Source: Cubamyces lactineus
Taxonomy: Eukaryota > Basidiomycota > Agaricomycetes > Polyporales > Polyporaceae
Direction: 5' to 3'
Assembly (NCBI GenBank): GCA_022376465.1
Contig: JACDTU010000037.1
Coordinates: 19,163 to 83,162 of the forward strand
DNA length: 64,000 nt
Under the pieces are notes generated by a model. It did not search any database. It was given only the letters and a program-made list of their open reading frames with translations, and was not told the DNA's origin. The translations under genes were made by a program, and so were the position numbers. Shown in pieces: positions 32,431-41,540 of this stretch (within the stretch, counting starts at the first letter, position 1; the number at the start of each line of letters is the position of its first letter).

Positions 32431-35400
32431 GCAGGCAAGCAGACACGACGCCTGACTTGCCCAAGGAACTGCATGTAACTATTGTAACCAATACAGAGCG
32501 GAGACGCAGTGCTCTGCTGATACCCGGTTACATGCAGGTTCAGGACAAAGCCGTCGAAATCAAGGGGCTCATCGACACTGGTGCGGATGCCGTGATCGTC
32601 AATAAAAAGATTGTGGACAAGTACAATCTTCCGACAGTCAGACTACCGAAGACTCTGACTTTCCGGAACGCGGACGATAGCGTTAATAGCATGGGAACCA
32701 TTACCCATCGGGTGGAGGGGACATTTAATCTACACGGGAAGAAGCTCCCAACAAATTGGTATGTGGCCGACATTGGGCGGGACGATGTCTTATTCGGCAT
32801 GCCATGGATCCGCAAGTACAATCCTAATATCGACTGGGAAAGTGGACGCATTACTTTCAAGTCGGATATTATCAAGAAGCAGCAGCAGATCCATAAATAC
32901 CAATGCGAGCACGACCCACCCGAAGGGATGCTGTGGAATTTCCCAGTAAAACCTCTAAATCAAGATCTGGTCGTATCGTTCGTACGTGCTATACCGGACG
33001 AGGACGACGCAGACCCAGACTCCGAAAGGCTTACATTTAATCCTTCAAGGGCCATCGAGCTATGGTACCGCAAGAAGAAAATCCGAAAGATTAATAAGTC
33101 TACGGAGATCGCTATAGCAGCGAAGAAAGACCAGAAGGAGAAGACCTTGGACGAAATCCTACCTGATTTTGTAAAGGACTATCGACAGGTCTTTGAGAAA
33201 AAGGCAGCAAGTAGATTTCCGCCCTCGAGACCATGGGACCATGCTATCGAATTCAAGAAGGACTTCGACTATCATACCAAGGGGTCTTGGAGGAAAATCT
33301 ACCCTCTGACCTATACGGAACGTATAGAACTCGACAAATTCATTGCGGAGAACCTCGAGAAGGGCTACATTCGAAAATCCAAGTCTCCACTAGCCTCGCC
33401 ATTTTTCTTTGTCACCAAGAAGGATGGGAGTCTTCGACCTGTTCAAGACTACAGGGCTCTTAACGAGGGGACTATCAAAAACGCATATCCCTTGCCGCTC
33501 ATCAGCGACATCATTGACCGGCTGAAAGGGGCCACAATATTCACCAAGCTCGACGTGCGAGCAGGGTACAATAATGTTCGCATCAAAGAGGGTGATGAGT
33601 GGAAAGCTGCGTTTATAACACCCAGCGGATTGTTCGAACCGACAGTCATGTTTTTTGGTTTGTGCAACGCACCGGCCACATTCCAGAACATGATGAACGA
33701 TCTCTTCCGGGACATGCTTCAGGAAGGATGGATGGTCATTTACATGGACGACATCCTGATATTCTCAGACAATGTCGAGGATCACCATGAGCGGACGCGA
33801 AGAGCTTTACAGCGACTTCAAGACAGTGATCTATTCCTCAAAGCGGAAAAATGCGAATTCGACAGACAAGAAGTCGAATTTCTAGGATCAATAATCCGAC
33901 CGGGGGTAGTCGCTATGGATCCAGTAAAGCTAAAGGCAATTATCGAGTGGGAACCACCGAAAACAGTCAAGCAGGTTCAGGCATTCCTGGGGTTCGGTAA
34001 TTTCTACCGACGGTTCATTCGGGATTATTCAAAGATAGTCCGACCCCTCACGGAATTAACCAAAAAGGACCAGCCTTTTCTGTGGACCCCTGATTGTCAG
34101 AAAGCATTCGACACACTCAAGAAGCGGTTTACTGAAGAACCGATCCTGCAAATCCCGGATCCGGAGAAACCATTTCAGATTGAGTGCGATGCTTCTAAAG
34201 TCGCAACAGGTGCTGTACTACGACAGCAAGGAAAGGACGGACTATGGCATCCTTGTGCCTATTTGTCCAAGTCCTTTACTCCTGCGGAACGGAACTATCA
34301 GATTTATGATAGGGAATTGTTGGCCATTGTTCGAGCCCTCGAAGCATGGCGGCATTTTTTGCAGGGTTCCCCACACCCTACAGAAATTCTATCAGATCAC
34401 AAAAATCTGACCTACTTCCGTACGGCGCAGAAGCTAAATCGCAGGCAGGCACGATGGCATTTATTCCTCTCGGAGTTCAACATCGTAATCAAGCACCAAC
34501 CCGGAAAATCCCTCACTCAAGCAGACGCCCTTTCTCGGAGATCAGGGCATGACGGGGGGGAAAATGACAACAAGGATGTCGTATTATTGGGACCAGAACT
34601 TTTTGCCAAAGCTGTCAACGTTGAGCTACAAGAGCGCATCCGCGATAGCAAGCTACGGGACAGCTCGGTAGTAGAGTACATTACCCTAAAAGGAAAGGCT
34701 ACCAAACGCCCAGAGTTCGGCAAACCAGAAGATTGGTCCGACGACGACGGAATACTCCTGTACAAGAACAGGGTATATGTTCCACCAGATAATCAATTGT
34801 ATCGTGATATAGTCAAGATGCATCACGACGCACCGATTATGGGACACCCAGGAGTCCAGAAAACCTACGATCTGGTTAAACGGGAATATATGTGGCCAGG
34901 CATGCGGAAATTCATTGTGCAATATGTCAAAGGTTGCGCCGCTTGCCAAACAAGCAAGGTCAATACGCATCCCATTAAACCAGGCTTAATTCCCATTCAA
35001 CACAGTGGGGATACTAGGCCTTTCCGGACCATTACAATGGATTATATCACGGATCTACCAGAGTCGGATGGATTCAATGCCGTCCAAGTGGTAGTTGACC
35101 ATGATGTATCCAAGGCAGCGGTATTTTCCCCTTGCACCAAGAATATTACGGCAGAAGGAGCCATGGATATTCTGCAAAGGGATGTATATCGCAGATTCGG
35201 ACTACCTGCGAAGGTCATCTCGGATCGAGGGCCGCAATTCATCTCCAAGGCATTCAAAGAATTACACAACAGCCTCGGAATTGAAACGGCACTCAGCACG
35301 GCCTACCATCCGCAGACAGATGGGGAAACGGAACGAGTCAATCAAGAACTCGACTTAGCACTTCGGCTCTACTGTGCTAACAATCCGGAGAACTGGGCCA

Positions 35401-36080
35401 AATTGCTGCCTCAATTCGAATTCGCGCACAATCAGCGGACACACTCTGTCACGGGAAAATCCCCGTTTGAACTCCTCTACGGGTTTCAGCCAGAGGCCGC
35501 TGGGACAGTCCGAACCACCCCAAAGCATCCAAGTACGGAGCAGAGGCTTCAAAGTCTTCAGGAAGCCAGGGAGAATACAATAGCTGCGCATGCGCAGGCC
35601 GCCGCAGCCATGTCAAGAAGACTCCCCGCTGCTCAAGTTCCGCTGAAGCTCGGAGACAAGGTTCTTCTCGATACAAAGAACCTCAGGCTTCCATATGTCT
35701 CTAGGAAGTTGATTCCAAAACGAGTGGGACCGTTCTCTATCGTCAAGGTCTTGGGACCGGTTACATTTAAGTTAAAACTTCCGGAGAAATGGAAGATACA
35801 CCCAGTCTTCCACGCAGCGCTACTTACTCCGTACCACACAACTAAGGAGCACGGACCAGACTACATCCGACCTCCACCGATTCCCACTCCAGACTCGACG
35901 GAAGGAGAGGAGTGGGAGGTAGAAGCAATCCTAAGCCACCGTACCCGAGGTACCCGAAAACAGTACCTAGTGGCTTGGAAGGGTTGGCCTGCATCGGAGA
36001 ATTCTTGGGAACCAGAAAAACATCTCAAGAATGCGCAGTCAATCCTGCGCAACTATAAGAAGAGGCACAAATTGTCGTAA
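32418..36080 (+). CDS. Gypsy Pol with C-terminal chromodomain
   Basis: Reached by -1 frameshift; no ATG near its start. Domains: aspartic protease GLIDTGADAVIVNK; reverse transcriptase with TKLDVRAGYNNVRI and YMDDILIFS; RNase H with IECDASKVATGAVL, YDRELLAIVRALEAWRHFL and SDHKNL; integrase zinc finger H-H-C-C (MGHPGVQKTYDL...GCAACQTSK); core Asp in TMDYITDLP, Asp in SDRGPQF and Glu in HPQTDGETERVNQELD; a VHFVFHA-type tail HPVFHAALL; and a chromodomain EVEAILSHRTRGTRKQYLVA with WPASENSWEPEKHL at the end. Chromodomains steer integration to marked chromatin. No stop or frameshift seen: probably functional. Confidence 0.95.
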   Translation, partial: DGFLGRQADTTPDLPKELHVTIVTNTERRRSALLIPGYMQVQDKAVEIKGLIDTGADAVIVNKKIVDKYNLPTVRLPKTLTFRNADDSVNSMGTITHRVEGTFNLHGKKLPTNWYVADIGRDDVLFGMPWIRKYNPNIDWESGRITFKSDIIKKQQQIHKYQCEHDPPEGMLWNFPVKPLNQDLVVSFVRAIPDEDDADPDSERLTFNPSRAIELWYRKKKIRKINKSTEIAIAAKKDQKEKTLDEILPDFVKDYRQVFEKKAASRFPPSRPWDHAIEFKKDFDYHTKGSWRKIYPLTYTERIELDKFIAENLEKGYIRKSKSPLASPFFFVTKKDGSLRPVQDYRALNEGTIKNAYPLPLISDIIDRLKGATIFTKLDVRAGYNNVRIKEGDEWKAAFITPSGLFEPTVMFFGLCNAPATFQNMMNDLFRDMLQEGWMVIYMDDILIFSDNVEDHHERTRRALQRLQDSDLFLKAEKCEFDRQEVEFLGSIIRPGVVAMDPVKLKAIIEWEPPKTVKQVQAFLGFGNFYRRFIRDYSKIVRPLTELTKKDQPFLWTPDCQKAFDTLKKRFTEEPILQIPDPEKPFQIECDASKVATGAVLRQQGKDGLWHPCAYLSKSFTPAERNYQIYDRELLAIVRALEAWRHFLQGSPHPTEILSDHKNLTYFRTAQKLNRRQARWHLFLSEFNIVIKHQPGKSLTQADALSRRSGHDGGENDNKDVVLLGPELFAKAVNVELQERIRDSKLRDSSVVEYITLKGKATKRPEFGKPEDWSDDDGILLYKNRVYVPPDNQLYRDIVKMHHDAPIMGHPGVQKTYDLVKREYMWPGMRKFIVQYVKGCAACQTSKVNTHPIKPGLIPIQHSGDTRPFRTITMDYITDLPESDGFNAVQVVVDHDVSKAAVFSPCTKNITAEGAMDILQRDVYRRFGLPAKVISDRGPQFISKAFKELHNSLGIETALSTAYHPQTDGETERVNQELDLALRLYCANNPENWAKLLPQFEFAHNQRTHSVTGKSPFELLYGFQPEAAGTVRTTPKHPSTEQRLQSLQEARENTIAAHAQAAAAMSRRLPAAQVPLKLGDKVLLDTKNLRLPYVSRKLIPKRVGPFSIVKVLGPVTFKLKLPEKWKIHPVFHAALLTPYHTTKEHGPDYIRPPPIPTPDSTEGEEWEVEAILSHRTRGTRKQYLVAWKGWPASENSWEPEKHLKNAQSILRNYKKRHKLS
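32421..32461 (+). promoter_or_regulatory. -1 ribosomal frameshift signal between gag and pol
   Basis: Heptamer G GGT TTT in gag phase (32421-32427) directly before the gag TAG (32428-32430) fits X XXY YYZ. A -1 slip enters the pol frame (open from 32418). Overlapping stems CAGGC/GCCTG (32432-32436 with 32450-32454) and GGCAAG/CTTGCC (32434-32439 with 32456-32461) start 4-6 nt downstream. Confidence 0.7.
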
Positions 36081-36146
36081 AAAGACTCAACCCACTCCTC
36101 ACTCAAATATTTCCTCCAATTTTCTAAACATTTTCTGATATTCACT

Positions 36147-37439
36147 ATGGTCAACACTCGCACTCATCTTACTGGTCGCCGCTTCTCTGAGGCTTCCAGA
36201 CGCAACATTCCCCGTCCCCCCAACTTCATCCGCGAACGGAGGACGGTTTTCTACAACCACCTCCCTCGACACACTGTCTCGGCCAACGACGAAGGCACCC
36301 TCGCCGACCGCATCGGCTGGGTCATTGTCCACCCCGACCTCTACAGTCACGTAGAGGCTCGAATTTCTCATCTCCCTGAGGTCAAGGACCTCATCGACGT
36401 CTACCGCTCTCTCGCCAGGGCTGCTCCGTCCTACGGAGTTCTCGTCAACTATAACAAGAGGACGTCGGCGCCCAAGTCGGAGAAGAAGAAGGTCGATCAG
36501 GTTGCGAACGAGGCTTACCAGGCGGTGATCCAAGGAGCAGAGAAGGTACTCTCGATGCTCGCTAACCCCCAGATCGCGGGGGCTCTCTCGGATCTCATGC
36601 CCCTCCGCAACCAACACGGTACTCATAACTGGGGACATATTTTCTGGCCGCAACGTCTAGATGACTACCCGAAGTCTATCGAGGTAGATGAGGATGAAGA
36701 CGCGGACGTGAGTTCAGTCGGAGGATGGTCAATTCCCTCAACTGACCCATGGAAGATTGCTACTCCAGACCCCGAGGAAGAAGCCGTCAAGTGGGGACAA
36801 ACCTCTGAGGAGTCCACCCCCTCTTTGGTTTCATCTCGCTCGGATTCACCTTACTCCGAGGTGGAATCGTTCGACCTTCTCCCGGAGCTTGAGCATCTCG
36901 AGCTCAGTACGGTTGACGAGGTCGACGAGCTCCTTGAGGAGGAGTTCCACGAAGCCCTGAAGGTCGCGGTTAGGGCACCCTCTCCTCCTCCTCCCCCACC
37001 AGCGACTCTCACTAAGAACGCTGAAGAACCCCGCGGACGCTACGGTTTCTTTCGAGGAACCGGAGAAGATCGACTTGGCTATGTCAATTCCAACGGCGAC
37101 ATCTTCGTGGTCCCCAACAATCCTTTCGGCATCTCCGTCACTCGGATCATGGTCGCATACCATCTGCGATGGCCGGAAGCTTCTGTCAGGACCACAATGG
37201 CAGCCTCTCTCCTTATCGACGACGTCATCGCTCGTCGAGGAAATTTCCCTGCCTTCAAGATCGAGGCCGAACGCACCCCGACGACTTATCGCCAGGCTAT
37301 AGGCATGTCGGCGGCAGAATCGGCGCAGTGGGATTGTATTCGGGCAGTAGGTAACGTGTCTGACCTCGTCCAGATCTCTTTGGACGTCTTCCGTCCTGAG
37401 ATCGTCGAGCGTAACCAGAACATTATCGTGCATGCCTAA
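36147..37439 (+). CDS. Extra 430-codon ORF between Gypsy pol and 3' LTR, unknown
   Basis: Starts MVNTRTHLTGRRFSE 66 nt after the pol stop, downstream of a pyrimidine-rich stretch that looks like a fungal 5' leader (CTCCTCACTC...TTTCCTCCAATTTTC), and ends just before the polypurine tract GGAGGGGGAGC. No signal peptide or membrane segment, so it is not an envelope-type protein despite its position. The N-terminal third is basic and helical (LADRIGWVIVHPDLYSHVEA). The middle is acidic and Ser/Pro-rich. A C-terminal block, DRLGYVNSNGDIFVVPNNPF to the end, looks folded. Third positions are richer in C than in gag and pol, which suggests separate origin, perhaps a captured host sequence. No family recognised. 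Confidence 0.7.
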   Translation: MVNTRTHLTGRRFSEASRRNIPRPPNFIRERRTVFYNHLPRHTVSANDEGTLADRIGWVIVHPDLYSHVEARISHLPEVKDLIDVYRSLARAAPSYGVLVNYNKRTSAPKSEKKKVDQVANEAYQAVIQGAEKVLSMLANPQIAGALSDLMPLRNQHGTHNWGHIFWPQRLDDYPKSIEVDEDEDADVSSVGGWSIPSTDPWKIATPDPEEEAVKWGQTSEESTPSLVSSRSDSPYSEVESFDLLPELEHLELSTVDEVDELLEEEFHEALKVAVRAPSPPPPPPATLTKNAEEPRGRYGFFRGTGEDRLGYVNSNGDIFVVPNNPFGISVTRIMVAYHLRWPEASVRTTMAASLLIDDVIARRGNFPAFKIEAERTPTTYRQAIGMSAAESAQWDCIRAVGNVSDLVQISLDVFRPEIVERNQNIIVHA

Positions 37440-37473
37440 GGTCGAGGACGACCTTCAGCGGAGGGGGAGCTGA

Positions 37474-38015
37474 TGTTACAAATGTACGATAGGCGTCTTA
37501 CGAACTGTACGATTTGGTATGGTCTCTACTTCCGTCTCTGTACTATACGAATATGGCGGACTCTAGGATTCTAGCTACGGTTCTTAAAGACAGGAATGGT
37601 CTCGTATTATCTAGGACTCTCTAGGACTTTCTATGCACAGTTACTGCTGCACAGTGCACAGTTACTTCCGCGCAGTGCACAGGCGCTTCTGCACAGTCCA
37701 CAGCAGCACTGCCACAGTGTTACTAGGTTCGACTAGCGCTGACTACTACGCACCAGAAAGTCCATGTACACGCTAGAACATTCCGTTTACAGGCCTGCAT
37801 ACATGTATATAAGAGGCGACGCCATAGAGCGACCCTCAGCTTTCAGTCTCTTCGCGAAATACGACTTTGGTTGCTCGTTAACTCGCTTTCAACTGCAAAT
37901 ACTACTACGCGCTTATCTTCGACAAGCTAGGGCTAGTAGCTGAATAGATACAAGCTCTCTATTCATTGACGTCTTAAGGCTTGATAGTTTAAGAGTCACG
38001 CTCGAAAGCGTAACA
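37474..38015 (+). repeat. Gypsy 3' LTR
   Basis: 542 bp, identical by eye to 29116-29657, followed by GGTAT. Confidence 0.95.
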
Positions 38016-38108
38016 GGTATTATACAAAGATGGGTATGCTAAATCGTAGGGCACTGGAGCGTCACACATCCATGTTCTAGATAGATAGTGAAAACGGCCA
38101 TGATATCT

Positions 38109-39003
38109 TCACGCACCAGAACCCTTCCGAACTGATCGACATTCCTTCAGATTACTCCCTGAAGACTTCGCCAATTTGCCTGTGCCGCTCCTGGTACGCG
38201 TCGAACCACTGGCGACCAGCGTGTAGGAAGCAGCCGAGCCCCCCGGCGCAGACCGCTGACGCGAGTGACCGCTTTGCGCCCGACGTCGCTTCAGAGAGCC
38301 CTCAGCGGCGCGAGAATTCAAGATGTCTGATGTGAGCTCCGAGTAGCCGCTTTGCAGCCCGACTTCATCATCCCGTAGGCGCTTAGGTGCTGACCTCACC
38401 TGCCCTTGCACGGGCGCAGGTTGAGGATTATCGTCGTCGGGGAAGAGGGTGGTCGTCCTGGTTTTATCGGGAACATAGGGAATGGACGCATCGTTCTCGG
38501 GCCAGTCGTCACGAGCCAGAGCCTCGTTGAAGATCTCGAGAACCGAATCATATGTCAACGGGACCCTAGTATTCATGTCGCCAAGCAGCGGGTCCTCGAC
38601 GATCGTGGCGCGTGAGACCATGATTTTGAACTTCGCCAGCAGCACAGTGAGCGGCATGTTGTTGGTGATCTCGAGACGGTGCCCGCCGAGGAATCCTCTC
38701 TTGATCGTGGTGGCTTGTGAATCGTTGCCAAACGGAAAGAAAGTGTCGCAAGCGGCCTTGCCGTTGGCGTGGTTGTGGGCGGTATGGCGCAGGACGATCC
38801 AGAGCAGTACCCAGAAGAACGATTCCAAGTCATGACGATAGGTATGTAACGCAGCTTTGGCCATAGGATCCAGAAGATCAATGGCCATGAAGTAGTAAGT
38901 CCCCTAGACGGTACAGGAGTCAGTTGCCGTGTACTATGTGTGGATTAACGACTTACCGTCCGCTCCTTGTGCTCATCCTCTGCCATCTTCTGTGCCGGCT
39001 CCA
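38109..39003 (-). pseudogene. FunK1 copy 2, 3' part (gene split by giant element)
   Basis: Two exons on the minus strand: 39003-38957 (EPAQKMAEDEHKERT) and 38903-38109 (GTYYFMAIDLLDPMAKAALH..., DLESFFWVLLWIVLRHTAH, a tail rich in Arg/Ser). This is the C-terminal FunK1 segment after the activation loop. The 5' part of the same gene lies at 59640-59441; removing 39004-59440 and one CGGCTCCA gives the continuous frame DPPELDPLEPAQKMAEDEHK, matching DPPKLHPLELWNKVPNIDEY in copy 3. Confidence 0.85.
38996..39003 (+). repeat. Left 8-bp target duplication CGGCTCCA of the giant element
   Basis: Exact copy at 59441-59448. The kinase codons TTG GAG CCG use one copy. Confidence 0.85.
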
Positions 39004-39316
39004 CAACTACTTCAGTTCCCCGGTTCGAACTTTGCCGTCTATTAGGCGGTGCCAGGTTCGAACCGGTTCCAACTTCGGCGCCAAAGCGAGGATAGTCGGC
39101 AAGCACTAGAGACCAGTTGGAACCGCACACAGCCCGGTTCTAACTCACCCTCGGTTCCAAGTCCAGCGCCGAAGGGAGCACAGTAGGCGACGCCAACACG
39201 CCAGTTGGAACCGCACTCCTGCGCGGTTCCAGCTTCCTCAGAGGAAAAACACGACGCATGGGTTTCGAACCCAAGCATTACACCAAACAGAAAGGTTTGG
39301 CCTACCATTGCGTCAT
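39004..39316 (+). repeat. Left terminal inverted repeat and GGTTCCAAC subterminal region
   Basis: Inverted match to 59078-59440. Conserved blocks: CCGTCTATTAG-CGGTGCCAGG, GGTTCGAACCG, TTCCAACTTCGGCGCCAAA, and the inner TTTCGAACCCAA. GGTTCCAAC/GTTGGAACC and variants occur about seven times. Confidence 0.8.
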
Positions 39317-39800
39317 TAGGACTAAGGACAGAAGCGCGCACGGTACAATGAGTTAGAAATCAACGTACTTGCGCAAGCACACCGAGGGCTGCCCAGACGA
39401 CCAAATACTATGGGCGACCATTTGCTAATACTATGGGGCTGTTAGTCGTCTTACAGGTTGGCATGGGTTGAATTCAATACGGCAGTGCTCAGTTTGCGTC
39501 CGCCTAATCCATATTTGTAGTCAGCGTAACGTATGCGGTACTTTGTCAATGGACAGGTTGATCGATCCTACATTGAGGCTATGGCGTGTTCCCAACCCAT
39601 CCAAGTGCGCAACCCGTCAGGTACAGGTGGTACACTGCCACCCCCGCCATCAGTCGATCGATCAGCCTTGTTTTCTCGGTATTACGCCTCTGCAAGAGTG
39701 AGTATCAGGCGCAAAGCAATATGGCTACGGTATATACGTCGTGTAATCTCTCAAGAAGGCACTATTGCAGGCATGAAATGCGCGTCAGTACCGCCCGGTC
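39317..39800. other. Inner part of left terminal inverted region, no gene
   Basis: 3' flank of the small minus-strand gene. Contains a block (near 39640-39680, read on the minus strand CTGATCGAT...TGATGGCGGGGGTGGC) shared with 58655-58690 at the other end. Confidence 0.5.
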
Positions 39801-40324
39801 CTAATCCATGGCCGGAATGGTGAACCCAGCCTCCGCTATGTCGACCGTGTCCGGAATCTCGATGAAATCGCCCGCCTTGATGTTGTAGTTGTTGCACAGC
39901 ATATTTGCAACCCTACAAGCGCATCCTGTCAGTAGAACGCCGTCACTTGTTGATAAAAGTAGCTTACGGGACGTATTCGTAAGGCCACCAACCGTCCTTG
40001 CCTGTAGGCCAAGGCACGACCAAATCGAGGTCGGCTCCGTGCAGCCCTAATGGCGGCTGCAATGTGATCCCGACGTTCGCGGCCCCGCCAACCGTCGTGA
40101 AACCAATATCTAATAGAGCCTATAGCGTGTCAGAGAGCGGACAATACGAGAATAGCCAGACCATACCTCGATGAACGCGTCAAAGTCCGCGGTCGCCGTA
40201 GCCCGTCTGTTGTCTCCAACGATGCTTTGGATGGCCTGCAGTCGCGTCAGTACCTCTAGTGTCCCTCTACCAATACCTCACTTACCACATATAGATGCGT
40301 TTTCAAGGCGTACTTCGGTGCCAT
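39801..40324 (-). CDS. Small paralogous protein A of the giant element, unknown
   Basis: Four exons: 40324-40286, 40235-40167, 40119-39968, 39912-39801; 372 nt, 123 aa, phases closing. Starts MAPKYALKTHLYV; core IGFTTVGGAANVGITLQPP and VPWPTGKDGWWPYEYVP; then VANMLCNNYNIKAGDFIEIP. Same exon plan as the gene at 58038-58600 (exons 2 and 3 have identical lengths, 69 and 152 nt) with about 70% identical residues. Lies 0.8 kb inside the left end, reading outwards. Conservation of frame in both copies indicates a translated protein; no known family recognised. A role in transposition or in the element's spread is only a guess from position. Confidence 0.75.
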
Positions 40325-41540
40325 TGCCAGCGTCCGGCTGCGTGCGAGTGTGTAGACGGAGGATGTGGTGACAGAGCGCGTCGCGCACCAGATTGCTTGA
40401 CGGTTGTGGATACGGTGCGCGTCTCGCGCTCTCGCGCGGGCACCAGATAGCCAGTCGCGCCAGTCGTGCGGGCGTCGCTCCTCGTTCTTTATACGAGCGG
40501 GTTCGTAGCAGTAAGTGCGCGGGTTGGGTTCTGACGACTAGCCGTTCCTTCCTTACCATTGCGCGCCCGCCGCCTGAACATTGCATCTCTCGTACGCCCT
40601 GACTGAACACGTCGGTCCTGGGCAGAGCATTTGTTTGCGACCCCACGCCCAGTCGCAATGTTGACCGAAGACGTGGTACCACGCCAAACGACGAGCAGCC
40701 ATACGCAAGGGCTAACGCGGCTTTTCCCAGCTGCCTAGACTCCACGTGGAGTCGCCTGACCACGGCACTAGTCGACTGCAAGGGAAATGCCTCGCGTCCA
40801 GGACGTCCGCGGCCAATGCAGACACATCGGGACACGGCGTACTCAACCCGTGCAACCTGGGCGCTGCAGTGAGCATACACATCGGGCGCAAATGTCATTT
40901 AACAGGCACAACACAACATACCCGTGTTTACTCATGCCCTGATCGCGCTGAGGGAACAGACGTCCTTGGGGCTGGAGGTGCTGACAGAAGCGGGCGCAGA
41001 GAAGGCGGACATTTCGGCCAGCCTGAAGGTCGTCAGCCGGTGCTTGCAAGGGAGAGAAGGCCGTGCAGATGATGCGCGTCGTCGTCGACCGTGTGCTTGG
41101 CTCGCGCGACTTTGAACCCCTCGACTGGAAGGCTCAAGGCAAGTCAGCGGGATCACCACTACCACCGCCGTGGAGAACTGACCTTGAATGAGCCCAGACA
41201 TATATACGCAAGCAGCTGACGTCCTGTGCACCGCAGACGGCGCACTACGCGAGTACTTAGACGTTGCGTGTGGCTCTAGCGTGATGTATGTTAGACTGAG
41301 AATGCCCCCGTAAACAACATTTGCATACCCAAAGTCCACCCATCACTTCAGCACATCACGCATCGTGCTTGACACCTGCGCCGCGCGTGAGACTGGATAT
41401 CTGGGCTAGCGACCAATACATACCGGGTACCCTATCTGTTCCACCTCACCTTGCCAATATGCGCGCAGGGACTGTGAGCTCAAACCTATGAGATCTGTGG
41501 TTGTTGCCACTTTCTTTTGGCCAAATTACACCGATGTACG
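40325..41540. other. Mostly non-coding; possible broken exon near 40930-41135 (+)
   Basis: The plus strand reads THALIALREQTSLGLEVLTE ...SLKVVSRCLQ and, after a one-base shift at about 41051, EKAVQMMRVVVDRVLGSRDF. It resembles one helical exon with a frameshift. No start, no flanking exons identified. The first 100 bp are the GC-rich promoter of the small gene. Confidence 0.3.

Larger units (their letters stand above)
29116..38015 (+). mobile_element. Ty3/Gypsy chromovirus (Tf1/sushi-like self-priming)
   Basis: 8,900 bp; LTRs of 542 bp starting TGTTAC and ending GTAACA; target duplication GGTAT at 29111-29115 and 38016-38020. No difference found between the LTRs by eye, so insertion is very recent. 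Coding order: ATG-less ORF1, Gag, Pol (protease, RT, RNase H, integrase, chromodomain), then an extra ORF before the 3' LTR. Confidence 0.95.

Noticed and set aside
36147..37439. Envelope-like gene of the Gypsy element
   Set aside because: Right position for an envelope gene but no signal peptide, membrane segment or cleavage motif; kept as an unknown extra ORF.
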